64,000 nucleotides of DNA from Tragulus kanchil (GCA_022376925.1 JAIOJX010000002.1:66674001-66738000), one strand, 5' to 3'. Positions 22,165 to 35,022 are shown, numbered from the stretch's first letter. Program-made: numbers and translations. Notes: generated by a model not told the origin, from the letters alone.

Positions 22165-22345
22165 GAAACATTCTCTGGTGGCTCAATGGCTAAGATTCCG
22201 CTTTCCTCAATGCAGGAGGTACTGGGTTCCATCACTAGTTAGGAAACTAGATCCCTAAAAGTTTGCATGCTACAAAGAAGACCAAAGATTTCACATGCTA
22301 CAACTAAGACCTGGTGCAGCCAAATAAATAAATATTTAAAAATAA
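22165..22345 (+). mobile_element. CHR-type SINE, diverged
   Basis: Head ctctggtggctcaatggcta, body with acatgctacaactaagacc, and the classic end ggtgcagccaaataaataaa. Confidence 0.75.
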
Positions 22346-22439
22346 ACAGAAAAAGAAACATCTAAAAAATGACTTAACCATCATTCCATTCTTTAATTCA
22401 CCTGTTTATGCATCCAACCAAAGTTTACTTGAGTCTAAT

Positions 22440-22672
22440 GCAACAGTTAGGAGCACAAACTGAGAGCCGGACTCCCTCAGTATTGGGTACTGGGTATTTC
22501 AGTTACAGGTTGTAGGACCTTGAGCATGTCACAATTTCCTTTGATAATGGGGATAGTAATAATATTTTCCTTATGGGACTATTGTAAGGACAGAATTAAT
22601 TAATGTCTATAAAATGCTGAGAGTAGCACCTGACACATGTAAATGCTTTAACAGTATTTTTTATTACAATTT
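22440..22672 (+). mobile_element. MIR, nearly full length
   Basis: MIR landmarks in order: a diverged ttgtaggaccttgagcatgt block, then aatttcctttgataatgggg, then a form of the tagcacctgacacatgtaaatgc end. Old and intact in layout. Confidence 0.78.
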
Positions 22673-23020
22673 CTATGCTCAATGAATTTTAAGTCTTCTT
22701 TTAAGGACAGACATTAATTTTTTTTGACAAATACCTTCACCTGAAAATTCTCCTAAAATAGTTTTAGCTCTAAAATTACAGAGAATACACCTGGCTCTAG
22801 TCCTTATTCCTAAGAAGAACCTTGGTGAAATAGGAGGTAAAGATGATTAAAATATCAACGCAGAGAATCCTTTCCAGACAAACCACATTCTGCAGCCTAG
22901 GGGCATGATGAAGATAAAATTTATGTCAGAGGTTGAGCTAAAACATTTGTGGCAAACCTCTAAGGTAATTTGGTAAAGAGAGAGGGAGGAGGGGAGGGGC
23001 AAGATAGGGACAGGAACTTT

Positions 23021-23100
23021 AAGAAGTCATTGTCATTTAGTCACTAAGACTTGTCCAGCTCTTTTGTGTCCCCCCTTGACTACAGCCCACCAGGATCCTC
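23021..23100 (-). mobile_element. BovB 3' end / Bov-A monomer fragment, antisense
   Basis: cattgtcatttagtcactaa and cagcccaccaggatcctctg are complements of the BovB/Bov-A 3' region. Only about 80 bp remain. Confidence 0.65.
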
Positions 23101-23109
23101 TGTACAGTA

Positions 23110-23260
23110 TAAAATAAACTATAGGGATATATTATATAGCCCAAGGGATATAGTCAATATTTTATAACTTTAAATGGAGCATAATCTATACAATTTTTCA
23201 ATTACTATGTTGTATACTGAAACTAATATAATTTTGAAAATCAACTATAACTCGATAAAA
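23110..23260 (+). mobile_element. L1 3'UTR end
   Basis: Typical of mammalian L1MA/L1MB 3' ends: a gatatattatatagcccaa-like start, then gttgtatactgaaactaata and ataaaaaaaatta. Short and diverged. Confidence 0.65.
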
Positions 23261-23275
23261 AAAATTAAATGAGGG

Positions 23276-23545
23276 GGCTTCCCTGGTGGTCCAGTGGGTA
23301 AAGAGTCTGCCTTGCAGTGCAAGGGGCACCGGTTTGATCCCTGGCCTGGGAAGATCCCACATGCCGTGGAGTGTCAGGACTGGTTTGTCCAATTACGAGC
23401 CAGCTCTCTGGAGTGCATGCGTCCAGAGCAAGAGCTCTGCAGCCAGAGGGGCTGCTGCAGTGGGAGGCCCACACAGGCCAAAGAATAAATATGGATGGAA
23501 ATAAATCAATAAAAAACCAATAAAAGAGGCTAAAATTAAAAAAAA
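23276..23545 (+). mobile_element. CHR-derived SINE (CpG-rich subfamily), complete, with TSD
   Basis: Full length. Head cttccctggtggtccagtgg, body with cagctctctggagtgcatgc, tail aataaatatggatggaaata. It is flanked by a perfect 15-bp direct repeat aaaattaaatgaggg at 23261-23275 and 23546-23560, inside the end of the older L1. Confidence 0.92.
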
Positions 23546-23560
23546 AAAATTAAATGAGGG

Positions 23561-24059
23561 AATCAAATTGGTTTTAAGAGAATAAGGTAGTGGCACAAAT
23601 AAGATGAAGCAAGAAGTGAGGTTAGCACTCAGAATTCATTTAGGAGTAGCGTACATTTCCTGTAGGAGAGGGACATCTTTTTAAAAATTATTGCTTCGGT
23701 TTTTCTTTTAGACATCAGGTACATGGACTTGGATCACTGAATCACACATCTAGTGGAGCTAACAGAACACCTGATAACCAGCTAACAGAACACCTGATAA
23801 CCATGTGTGAAGACAATGTTCCTATAGGTTATGGCAAAAAACTTTTTACTTGGGTTTATTTGTTAGAGTAGTAGAGATAAATTTGAGAACAAAAAATTTC
23901 TTGTTACTTGAACTTCCCTAGCTTTAGTGGGCCTCCGATTAGAATATCATTGTTTGAAAAGCTTATCTAAATATTGAGATATCCTATTTTCAAAATGAAA
24001 CAAAACAAAATAAAAACTCTACAACTGAGTAGTCAGACAGGGAAATATAAGAATCATAT
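23561..24059. other. Unrecognised AT-rich DNA
   Basis: It contains a short direct repeat near 23758-23802 (agctaacagaacacctgata twice, 24 bp apart). Nothing else is recognised. Confidence 0.4.
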
Positions 24060-24440
24060 AATATCGCTTACATGTAGAATCTAATTGAAAGGGCACACTC
24101 TGAAAGGAATTTTGCTTCTGCGTTCATACCGAGAAAACCTCACACATGTATAGAAAGTGACAAAACAATAAGTTTTATAGCAGCACTGTATGTTACAGAA
24201 AAACTAGAAACATTTTAAAGGTCTATTTACAAGGAATTAATGAATAAACCTTGGTAGGTTTACACAGTAAAGCACCACTAAGCCAAAGAACTAAAGCTAT
24301 ATGTATCAACATGAAGAGCCACTCAGAAGCCTTCATAAGTATTAATGTTTTATCTCCTAAGCAGAGTAGTGGTTTCGTTGGTATTTGTTACATTAGTCCT
24401 TATGGTCTCTGTATGCCTGAAATATATCATAATTTTTAAA
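24060..24440 (+). mobile_element. Possible ancient L1 3' fragment
   Basis: Scattered L1 3'-region motifs: atcgcttacatgtagaatct, then agcagcactgtatgttacag and gaattaatgaataaacc. Heavily diverged and uncertain. Confidence 0.4.
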
Positions 24441-24934
24441 TGACTTAAATGGTAAACATGTAGAATACAGGAACAGTGCAGACGAAAGTTTGCAGAGGGA
24501 GAGGCATGGATGGACATAGGGATGAATATATACAGTCATGTCTTGGGGATGAGGAATTTAATCTCCATCCCCTTCCTCTTCACACGCATGTGGTTTTCTT
24601 GATTCTGGTTTTCATCTTTTCAATAGCCTCCTGTTTTTTCTTCCTTGTTCCATAGAACTTGTTTATAGTTCTAAGTGGTTTGTACAAATCCAAATCTGGT
24701 TTTGTCAGTCCTTCTACTTGTAAACCTTAAAAAATTATTCATTGTTTAGAGTGAATATAAGTAAACTTATTAATATAATATTAAGAACATTCCATAATAT
24801 GTTACCAATATCTGTTCCCAAATATTTTAGTTCACAGTTCGATATTCTTGCTGACATCTTTCATTATGAGCATCCTTTTCTCACACTTGGAAAACATCAA
24901 CATGAGACACAGTTATGACTTCTTTCTAGCTTCT
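24441..24934. other. Unrecognised AT-rich DNA
   Basis: No named repeat or gene signal. Confidence 0.4.
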
Positions 24935-25120
24935 CTAGAGGTAGCAAGTCCTTCCTTCACTGTATTTATATACAATTTTGTACATAGCTCTATTTTAGTA
25001 TCATATTGTACAGGATTTTTACTAGGCAGTTGCATTTTTGTTTCCACAATATGAACTACTAAAAGTCGAGGACAGTGGTCTGTTGTTGCTCTTATTTAAT
25101 TTTGTGTCTCTATTTGTTTT
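24935..25120 (+). mobile_element. Possible L2 LINE 3' fragment
   Basis: Resembles the L2 3'UTR: a cactgtatttatatacaatt block, then a diverged form of the actgtgagctccttgagggcag segment (aaaagtcgaggacagtggtc). Tentative. Confidence 0.42.
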
Positions 25121-27023
25121 TCAGTCTTTGATCACTCAGCTCCTATCAAGATGCTTATTACACATAGCCAGTACAAATAATCATTCGTAGAATCAACAAT
25201 AGAATGAGTAGAGGTTTTAATTTAGCAGTGTTGTAGGTGACAAGTTTAGAACATTAGGTGATATATAAACTCAGTTTTCAATTTCTCAGTTATCTGGCTG
25301 CTTTTGCTCACTAATTAAAATGCTATTTCACCCTCTACATATCTTCAACACTTACTGACTAATTTCAAAATAGATAAAAAGAGGCAGGCACTGTTTATGT
25401 TAGCTAATAGCAGTCACAAATTGACCTGGTGTGATTGCTAGGGCAATTCAAAGCTGTTATACTAATGGAATATGAAGAGATTTAGATTTATTCTTGAAAA
25501 TCTGAATTAATAGAATACTAGCTTTTGTTCTGAAAAGATACACAAGATGTTGTATATCTCATTCTTGAGACACGTGCTGGTAAAACCTAGTGGTATATGG
25601 TGTCATTGTAGGGCCACACTATAGCAAATGGGGACTGTGTCAGGACTAAAACATCTGTATAGGAAAATCTGCTTTCTTCAGTTTTTAATTTTCTAACATT
25701 GAATTATTTTATGATTTAGATGAAAAAACCCTATTACTTTTCCATTGGTTCCCAGGACAACTGAATATGGTAATTTACATTTTTGAAAACATATCAGTTT
25801 GGACATTTACTCAGAACTGGACAAATTCCACATTTTAGAAATAACCAGTTATTATTCAAGCTCCAACTTCCAAGTAGCTTGAATATTAAGAAAAATCAAA
25901 CCCACAAAGTGCTTCAGGAATTATAAATCATTCTTCAATTGTCAACCACCAAGGCACTTCAGTTTAAAAAAGAATCAAGACACTTTCCAGTTATTCAAGT
26001 CTAAATGTCTTAACCCAGTTTCAGACTGAGGACAAAATCCTTTAAAGACACAAAAAATGCAACAGCACTCATTTTTCTTTTTCATTTCTTTTTTTGGCAG
26101 AATCTTTCTCATAGATTCTCTAAGAAGCAGGTATAAAACTGAGTTACTAGTCATTACTGATAGAAATGAGAGGGAAGCTGATGATGTGAGCAGGCCTGAA
26201 GAAAACTTGTCTGGGTAATCAAAATACCAGACTTCCATTTAGATCCCTGAATAGTTTCCCAAATTTTTTTGAGGTGATTAAGTTCATCTTCTGCATTATT
26301 TCTCAAACACATTAGGATATTGCTACCATGTGTGTTTTAGTTTTTGTTACTGTTTTTATAATTTACCCTAATTGAATGAAAAATGAGGGCACAAAGTAAA
26401 GCCTGGGAGTTCTTGATTCTTTTTCTCCTTTAGCCCAACAAGTTAAGCACAGACTTACCCCGTGCTGATTCTTGTAACACTTTGCAGGAGGCCCAGATCT
26501 AGCCATCATTCTTTGTAATTTCCAGACAATTTCTAGCCATGCTCTTGGATGGGAGAAATGGAGGGTTTTTGGAAATTGCAAACCAAGAGCTTCAGCTGTC
26601 TGATCTTAGTCTTGCCTGACAAAGCCCTAGCCCCAACAAAGATTCACAAAATCAGTAATCGTTAGGCCTCTAACATTATTCTCATTATTTTGAAACTTTC
26701 TCCTTTATCTATGTTAAATTTTCTCAACCTATCACTTGAGTGAGGTGAGAATTATATGATCTTGCTATAAATATCAGCTTTACAAATGACTAGCAATTCA
26801 CTGAGAGTAGCACAGGATTGTGGTAAATTTCAATATCCAGGCTTCATAATATTAGGACTTTTATTAAATAACTTCAAACTAATAAGAGTTGCTTCAAGAC
26901 ATGCAAAACTAAGGACTTAAGAAGAATGAAAGAAACGCTAATTCTTCACTATAAACACATTTGTACTGCTTGGATCTCTTGCAATCTATTACAATTTTCT
27001 GTTTTATTAAAACAGTTTTTCAA
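25121..27023. other. Unrecognised DNA, no gene found
   Basis: About 1.9 kb of probably unique AT-rich sequence. Minus-strand frames at 25975-26238 (87 codons) and 26363-26581 (72 codons) show no domain and no splice context I could use. The least repeat-like block in the window, and so the best place for a short-read depth baseline. Confidence 0.45.
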
Positions 27024-29226
27024 ACTTATTATAGACACTAAATGCAGAGTACTTGCTCTCTGAACAAAGTTAGGAAGAATTAAAAGGCTTATTTAAAGGT
27101 TTCAGACATGTCAGATTTGGGAAGAGAATCAAAAGCCAATATTCCAGAGTTTCCCTATACATTCATTTCTCTTCCACACCACATTTAGAATTAGTTACAA
27201 ATAGACTTCTATTTCCAACATCCATCTCATAGCTTTCTTTGCATTTCTATTCCTAGATAGCTACCCAATATTTATTTTATTTGAAGCATATTTTAGCTGC
27301 TCTTGATTATGTTTTTTTCCTAAAATGATTTTCCCTAGTGACAACTGAAACTCAAGTGATGATTACAACAAAAGAGATTTTAAGAGATTTTCCAGAACCA
27401 GGGTCACTGGTGACATTTCCATAAATCACACACAATCTCAACACAGGCCATCTTACAGAGAAGCCTCACTCTAATAAGCTTAATATACAGAGGTTAAAAT
27501 AGCCCCGTTGTATTTATCTTTCACTGTTCAGCTTACCAAAACCAAATTTCTGTCATCAACAATTATTAATCATCCATATGCCCTGGAGAGAATTTTAACA
27601 AAGCATATTATGAACCTAGGGATGAGGGGATTCGGGGGAGACACAAATAAGATTCAAATTTATAAAAGGAGATGGGGGTCCCTATTACTCTACCACATCT
27701 GTTTGCCACATGTTCATAAATCACATCAGTGTTTTGAACATTTCTCCTAGCACCTTCCTGTCACTCTGGTTTTATAGTTCATAATTTTACCCCTCCTCTC
27801 TACACACACACAGAAATTCTCATTATCATATTTCAGGCTTGAGAGTGACATTTGACCAAGTATTAAGTCAAGTAACTGCTGTCAATGACTGTAACTAGTT
27901 CCCAATAACCCTCCAGTTTCTCGAGATTTGGTCACAGCAAGCGAAAGTGGGAGCAAAATTTCCTATTTATTCTAAAGGAGTAGAGAAACAATATGAAGAT
28001 ACCAATGACCACTGCCAAATCAAAAAGAAAGCCGTGTTTTGAGTCTAAATCTGTGAAATAAAGTTGCCAAAAAGAAAGTTAAAAATAAAGATGTTTTCCC
28101 TGCAAACAAAATCCTTGGAACCACTTATTATAGACACTAAATGCAGAGTACTTGCTCTCTGAACAAAGTTAGGAAGAATTAAAAGGCTTATTTAAAGGTT
28201 TCAGACATGTCAGATTTGGGAAGAGAATCAAAAGCCAATATTCCAGAGTTTCCCTATACATTCATTTCTCTTCCACACCACATTTAGAATTAGTTACAAA
28301 TAGACTTCTATTTCCAACATCCATCTCATAGCTTTCTTTGCATTTCTATTCCTAGATAGCTACCCAATATTTATTTTATTTGAAGCATATTTTAGCTGCT
28401 CTTGATTATGTTTTTTTCCTAAAATGATTTTCCCTAGTGACAACTGAAACTCAAGTGATGATTACAACAAAAGAGATTTTAAGAGATTTTCCAGAACCAG
28501 GGTCACTGGTGACATTTCCATAAATCACACACAATCTCAACACAGGCCATCTTACAGAGAAGCCTCACTCTAATAAGCTTAATATACAGAGGTTAAAATA
28601 GCCCCGTTGTATTTATCTTTCACTGTTCAGCTTACCAAAACCAAATTTCTGTCATCAACAATTATTAATCATCCATATGCCCTGGAGAGAATTTTAACAA
28701 AGCATATTATGAACCTAGGGATGAGGGGATTCGGGAGAGACACAAATAAGATTCAAATTTATAAAAGGAGATGGGGGTCCCTATTACTCTACCACATCTG
28801 TTTGCCACATGTTCATAAATCACATCAGTGTTTTGAACATTTCTCCTAGCACCTTCCTGTCACTCTGGTTTTATAGTTCATAATTTTACCCCTCCTCTCT
28901 ACACACACACAGAAATTCTCATTATCATATTTCAGGCTTGAGAGTGACATTTGACCAAGTATTAAGTCAAGTAACTGCTGTCAATGACTGTAACTAGTTC
29001 CCAATAACCCTCCAGTTTCTCGAGATTTGGTCACAGCAAGCGAAAGTGGGAGCAAAATTTCCTATTTATTCTAAAGGAGTAGAGAAACAATATGAAGATA
29101 CCAATGACCACTGCCAAATCAAAAAGAAAGCCGTGTTTTGAGTCTAAATCTGTGAAATAAAGTTGCCAAAAAGAAAGTTGAAAACTTAGATAAAGATGTT
29201 TTCCCCTGCAAACAAAATCCTTGGAA
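27024..29226. repeat. Tandem duplication D8 (27024-28120 and 28123-29226)
   Basis: Offset 1099 bp, 2-bp spacer. A substitution separates the copies (G at 27637, A at 28736). The right end of copy 1 has lost bases compared with copy 2 (agttaaaaataaag versus agttgaaaacttagataaag). The unit is unrecognised DNA. An 80-codon frame in each copy (27508-27750, 28607-28849) has no domain. Confidence 0.97.
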
Positions 29227-29947
29227 ATCCTCTGGACACTATGTTTATTTTAATTTTCCAGTGATGCTAATGCTTGTCTGCATGGAGTGTACTGCTTGTC
29301 CTCCAGGTGTCTGCCATCTCTGACACCCATGACATGTGAAGACAGAGCAACAGGACATAAGGCTACATTTTCAAGACAGACTATGTGACCTGTTGGTTTA
29401 TTTAATGGGGAAAAAAGTAAGCAAACTGAAGATACAGAGGAAGTCAAATGAGCTCTGTGGCATCATATACACAAAACTGAGGTCTCTGGTTATTATTACT
29501 GATTAACCTCTCCCTCCTCTTTGTTCCAAACCTAGCACTGCTGAATGGAATACAACAACCATGAAAACATACATATCCATGATTATGCTTGAAAACAAAA
29601 AAGGAAAACCAAATGAAATAAACAGTCAATTTGAGCCAGAGCAATGATTGGAAGTTAAAGTCAAATGGGCTATGCATGATGCTACTGGACCTGGATAATC
29701 TAAGTCATTGAAGTTTTAACCCAAGAGTAGAGAGTTGGGGGAAAGCAAGACTTTCCAGGCCTGCAGGTGTGGAAAGCTATAGGTGCACTCTCAGCATAAA
29801 AGCAGGAGCCTAGAAGGGATTAGGGAAATTTCTTCCACTGGACTGGGAATTTGGTAAGAAAAATGGATTGCCTGTGTTAGTTCATAGTTGAAAATTAATC
29901 ATCCGGGAGAAATCAAAACTGATACTACATGGGAGTAGGGGGTTGAA
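29227..29947. other. Unrecognised DNA
   Basis: About 720 bp. Minus-strand frames of 65 and 77 codons have no recognisable domain. No repeat family assigned. Confidence 0.4.
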
Positions 29948-32070
29948 TTCGCATATTATGTTTGGCAGAAGACTCTGAAGTCAAGAAATCATTGTTAAAA
30001 CTGGTTTAGAGACCCATGGGATTGGAAGAGGTAGACATAAAACCACCCATGATAATGACTTCACAATCCTGAACCATCACAGATCCTTTGAAAACAATCT
30101 GAAGTTAGATTCAGTCTAAAATTTGAAGCACTTAAGGAAACAAACTTCCTAGAGAAAAGACTTCCTGAGAGCCAGGAATCTCAACAAACAGGAGAATTCA
30201 CATGTTAAAACTAATAGAACCATGGGAAAACAAGTGTGTTCTAAATGTTGAAAGAAATACACAAGGAAGAAATAAAAATGACAAGGATAGCATCTCCTAA
30301 AAAGGAAGATGCAGTTTTGAAAAAAACAAAAGTAGAAATCCTAGAAATAAAAAATATTATAATTGAAAGGAAAAGCTCAACATGTGAACTATCCAGTATA
30401 TGAAACAGAAAGAGAAAATTAGGAAATCTGAAAACAGATCTAGGAAATTCACCTAAAATGCAGCAAAGAAACATATATATATATTACATGGTATGATATT
30501 TGTGTTATTTCTCAATTAATTAGTTGCGCATTCAATGCTAAACAAATTATTACAAATACATTATTACAAATATAAAAGATACATGGAGGATATAATGAGA
30601 ATTTCTAACATATGTGTAATAAATCTAATAATTCTCTTTAGAACAAGAGATTTGGAATGAGGCAATATTCTGAAAATAAAAGAAACCATAAATGTTCATA
30701 CTCAAAAAGAATACATTTCTGAGTAACGTAACTTAAAAAATATCCACACTTAGACAACCATGGTGAAAGTTTATAATACCAAATATTAAACTTTCAAAAT
30801 TAAAATAATCTTAAATTCTACAAGACTGAGACAAGTTAAATTTGCAGATTCTTACTTAAATGGTATCAGAAATATACTTTGGCAAGAAGGAAACAATATA
30901 AAGGAAAGGGTGTGGTGGAAGATCTAATGAAAACAAAAAAAAGTCAAATTCTTTTTGATAAATCGTTTTCAAAGTTTAAAAGTGTGTCTTTGAGTTCATA
31001 TTTAAAATTTGGGAAAAAATTTTTCGCATATTATGTTTGGCAGAAGACTCTGAAGTCAAGAAATCATTGTTAAAACTGGTTTAGAGACCCATGGGATTGG
31101 AAGAGGTAGACATAAAACCACCCATGATAATGACTTCACAATCCTGAACCATCACAGATCCTTTGAAAACAATCTGAAGTTAGATTCAGTCTAAAATTTG
31201 AAGCACTTAAGGAAACAAACTTCCTAGAGAAAAGACTTCCTGAGAGCCAGGAATCTCAACAAACAGGAGAATTCACATGTTAAAACTAATAGAACCATGG
31301 GAAAACAAGTGTGTTCTAAATGTTGAAAGAAATACACAAGGAAGAAATAAAAATGACAAGGATAGCATCTCCTAAAAAGGAAGATGCAGTTTTGAAAAAA
31401 ACAAAAGTAGAAATCCTAGAAATAAAAAATATTATAATTGAAAGGAAAAGCTCAACATGTGAACTATCCAGTATATGAAACAGAAAGAGAAAATTAGGAA
31501 ATCTGAAAACAGATCTAGGAAATTCACCTAAAATGCAGCAAAGAAACATATATATATATTACATGGTATGATATTTGTGTTATTTCTCAATTAATTAGTT
31601 GCGCATTCAATGCTAAACAAATTATTACAAATACATTATTACAAATATAAAAGATACATGGAGGATATAATGAGAATTTCTAACATATGTGTAATAAATC
31701 TAATAATTCTCTTTAGAACAAGAGATTTGGAATGAGGCAATATTCTGAAAATAAAAGAAACCATAAATGTTCATACTCAAAAAGAATACATTTCTGAGTA
31801 ACGTAACTTAAAAAATATCCACACTTAGACAACCATGGTGAAAGTTTATAATACCAAATATTAAACTTTCAAAATTAAAATAATCTTAAATTCTACAAGA
31901 CTGAGACAAGTTAAATTTGCAGATTCTTACTTAAATGGTATCAGAAATATACTTTGGCAAGAAGGAAACAATATAAAGGAAAGGGTGTGGTGGAAGATCT
32001 AATGAAAACAAAAAAAAGTCAAATTCTTTTTGATAAATCGTTTTCAAAGTTTAAAAGTGTGTCTTTGAGT
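29948..32070. repeat. Tandem duplication D9 (29948-30995 and 31023-32070)
   Basis: Two 1048-bp copies at an offset of 1075 bp with a 27-bp spacer (30996-31022). The spacer tcatatttaaaatttggg resembles an altered gcacattaaaat right flank. The last 73 bp of copy 2 are also the start of D10. Confidence 0.96.
29960..30995 (+). pseudogene. Ancient L1 ORF1 region, decayed
   Basis: The stretch aaatcctagaaataaaaaat, then gatctaggaaattcacctaa and aaaatgcagcaaagaaac, follows the ORF1 coiled-coil region of older mammalian L1s. Further on, atccacacttagacaaccat matches a later ORF1 block. Frames are fully broken, and an AT dinucleotide run sits at 30473-30485. A second copy lies at 31035-32070 through D9. 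Confidence 0.62.
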
Positions 32071-34137
32071 GCACATTAAAATAGACTATAAAGAACATTA
32101 ATATAAAATAATAAGGTTTCTTGTCTTATTTTAATAGAAGGACAGAATTATTGATTTACCTCAAAACTTATTAGGTTATGTATATGTTATTAAGGGTAAT
32201 GCTCAATTCACACACTAGTAAAGTCATGCTCAAAATCCTTCAACCTAGGCTTCAGCAGTATGTGAACTGAAAACTTCTAGATAAACAACTGGGTTTAGAA
32301 AAGGTAGAGGAACCAGAGATCAAATTGCTATCATTTACTGTATTATAGAGAAAGCAAGTGAGTTCCAGAAAAACATTGACATCAGCTTCATCAGCTATGC
32401 TGAAGCCTTTGACTGTGTGGATCACAGCTGTGGAAAGTTCTTAAGTAGATGGGAGTATAAGACCACCTTACCTGTCTCCTGAGAAACCTGTGTGCAGGTC
32501 AAGAAGCAATAGTTAGAACCAGACATGAACAACTGACTGGTTCCAGACTGGCGAAGGAATACAATTTCTTCAATACAATACAACTGGGGAAGGAAAGTTT
32601 TGTGCATTACTCTGATTATTTAACTTATCTGCAGAGCACATCATGTGAAATGCTGGGCTAGATGAATCACAAGCTGGAATCAAGATTACTGGGAGAAATA
32701 GCAACAGATATGCAGATGCTACCACGTGGTACCAAAGTGAAGAGGAACTAAGAGCTTCTTGATGAAGGTGAAAGAAGAGAGTGAAAAAGCTGACTTAAAA
32801 CACACCATTCAAAAAAAAACTGAGATCACGGCAGCCAGTTCCATCACTTCATGGCAAATAGAGGTGAAAAAGTGGAAACAGTGACAGATACTATTTTCTT
32901 GGGCTCAAAAATCACTGCAGATGGTGGCTGCAGCCATGAAATTAAGACACTTGCTCCTTGGAAGGAAAGCTATGACAGCAAGACAGCATATTTACCCACA
33001 AAGTTCTGTGTAGGTAAAGCTATGGTTTTTCCAGTTGTCACGCACGGATGCGAACGGAAAGGGGTATGACAGCAAGACAGCTCAATTCTAATGAAAACAA
33101 AAGTCAAATTCTTTTGATAAATCGTTTTCAAAGTTTAAAAGTGTGTCTTTGAGTGCACATTAAAATAGACTATAAAGAACATTAATATAAAATAATAAGG
33201 TTTCTTGTCTTATTTTAATAGAAGGACAGAATTATTGATTTACCTCAAAACTTATTAGGTTATGTATATGTTATTAAGGGTAATGCTCAATTCACACACT
33301 AGTAAAGTCATGCTCAAAATCCTTCAACCTAGGCTTCAGCAGTATGTGAACTGAAAACTTCTAGATAAACAACTGGGTTTAGAAAAGGTAGAGGAACCAG
33401 AGATCAAATTGCTATCATTTACTGTATTATAGAGAAAGCAAGTGAGTTCCAGAAAAACATTGACATCAGCTTCATCAGCTATGCTGAAGCCTTTGACTGT
33501 GTGGATCACAGCTGTGGAAAGTTCTTAAGTAGATGGGAGTATAAGACCACCTTACCTGTCTCCTGAGAAACCTGTGTGCAGGTCAAGAAGCAATAGTTAG
33601 AACCAGACATGAACAACTGACTGGTTCCAGACTGGCGAAGGAATACAATTTCTTCAATACAATACAACTGGGGAAGGAAAGTTTTGTGCATTACTCTGAT
33701 TATTTAACTTATCTGCAGAGCACATCATGTGAAATGCTGGGCTAGATGAATCACAAGCTGGAATCAAGATTACTGGGAGAAATAGCAACAGATATGCAGA
33801 TGCTACCACGTGGTACCAAAGTGAAGAGGAACTAAGAGCTTCTTGATGAAGGTGAAAGAAGAGAGTGAAAAAGCTGACTTAAAACACACCATTCAAAAAA
33901 AAACTGAGATCACGGCAGCCAGTTCCATCACTTCATGGCAAATAGAGGTGAAAAAGTGGAAACAGTGACAGATACTATTTTCTTGGGCTCAAAAATCACT
34001 GCAGATGGTGGCTGCAGCCATGAAATTAAGACACTTGCTCCTTGGAAGGAAAGCTATGACAGCAAGACAGCATATTTACCCACAAAGTTCTGTGTAGGTA
34101 AAGCTATGGTTTTTCCAGTTGTCACGTACGGATGCGA
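31998..34137. repeat. Tandem duplication D10 (31998-33053 and 33087-34137)
   Basis: Offset 1089 bp at the left and 1084 bp at the right. Copy 2 begins with shortened homopolymers (gaaaacaaaagtcaaa versus gaaaacaaaaaaaagtcaaa), the kind of error seen at low-quality read ends. Spacer 33054-33086. The segment near tctaatgaaaac occurs three times (30923, 31998, 33087) through chaining with D9. Confidence 0.96.
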
Positions 34138-34572
34138 GAGTTGGCTGTAAAGAATGTTGACTGCGAGGCCTCCCTGGTGGCTTAGATGACAAAGAATGCT
34201 GAGTGCTAAAGAATGGATGCTTTTAAATTGTGGTGCTGGAAAGGACTCTTGAGAGTCCCTTGGACAGCAAGGAGATCAAACCAGTCAATCCTGAAGGAAA
34301 GTAGCACTGAATATCCCCTGAAGCTGATGCTGAAACTGAAGTTCCAATACTTTGGCCACCTATGTGAAGAGTCGACTCATTGGACAAAACTCTGATGATG
34401 GGAAAGACTGAAGGTAAAAGAAGAGGGTGGCAGAGTATGAGATGGTTAGATAGCAACACTGACTCAATGGACATGATCTGAGGAAACTCCAGGAGATAGT
34501 AAAGGACAGGGAAGCCTGGTGTGCTGCAGTTCATGGGGTCACAGTTGGACATGACTTAATGACCAAACAACA
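32285..34572 (+). pseudogene. BovB (RTE-type LINE) reverse-transcriptase region, decayed and interrupted by D10
   Basis: Sense BovB ORF2 from the RT domain to the 3' end. Recognisable pieces are GFRKGRGTRDQIA, a palm-like AEAFDCVDH, GSKITADGGCSHEIKT, KAMVFPVVTYGCES and, after 34200, the end region (tggacagcaaggagatcaaa) and tail. Many stops and frameshifts; the catalytic YADD-type block reads RYADATT, so the enzyme is dead. D10 makes the RT part appear twice (32285-33053 and 33369-34137). A 34-bp Bov-tA-head-like insertion lies at 34157-34190. Confidence 0.88.
34157..34190 (+). mobile_element. Tiny Bov-tA-head-like insertion inside BovB
   Basis: ggcctccctggtggcttaga resembles the first bases of Bov-tA. 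It is flanked by an 8-bp direct repeat aaagaatg at 34149-34156 and 34191-34198, where BovB normally runs on without it. Confidence 0.45.
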
Positions 34573-34810
34573 CTAGAAAAGAAACAGAATGTATAGTTCA
34601 CAAACTTATCCCAGAGATATTTTTAAAAGACTGAGGTGAAGATTGGAATAAACTCAGCCAATTCAATACAGAAAACGGCTATTCTCTGGTCTGGATTTTT
34701 TCAATGGTTGTTGTAGTTTACAAATGTATGTCAGTTAAAACAAGGTATTATGTGCATTTTCAGGAACTACAGTGAAGATGAAGGTAGAAGATTATACATG
34801 CATGGATACT

Positions 34811-35022
34811 CAGTGGCTTAGCTGAGCCTGACTCTTTGCAGGACTATAGGTCACTAGGCTCCTCTGTCAATGGGATTTTTCCAGGCAAGAATACTGGAAT
34901 CGGTTGCCGTTTTCTCCTCCCGGGAATCTTCCTAACTCAGGGACTCAACCTGCATCTCCTCCATCTCCTGTATCTCTTGCATTGGCAGGTGGATTCTTTA
35001 CCACTGAGCTACGTGGGAAGCC
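34811..35022 (-). mobile_element. Bov-tA SINE, antisense
   Basis: Near full length, ending at the complement of the head (gagctacgtgggaagcct). An expanded ctcctccatctcctgtatct segment lies in the middle. D11 repeats most of it at 35930-36128. Confidence 0.82.
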
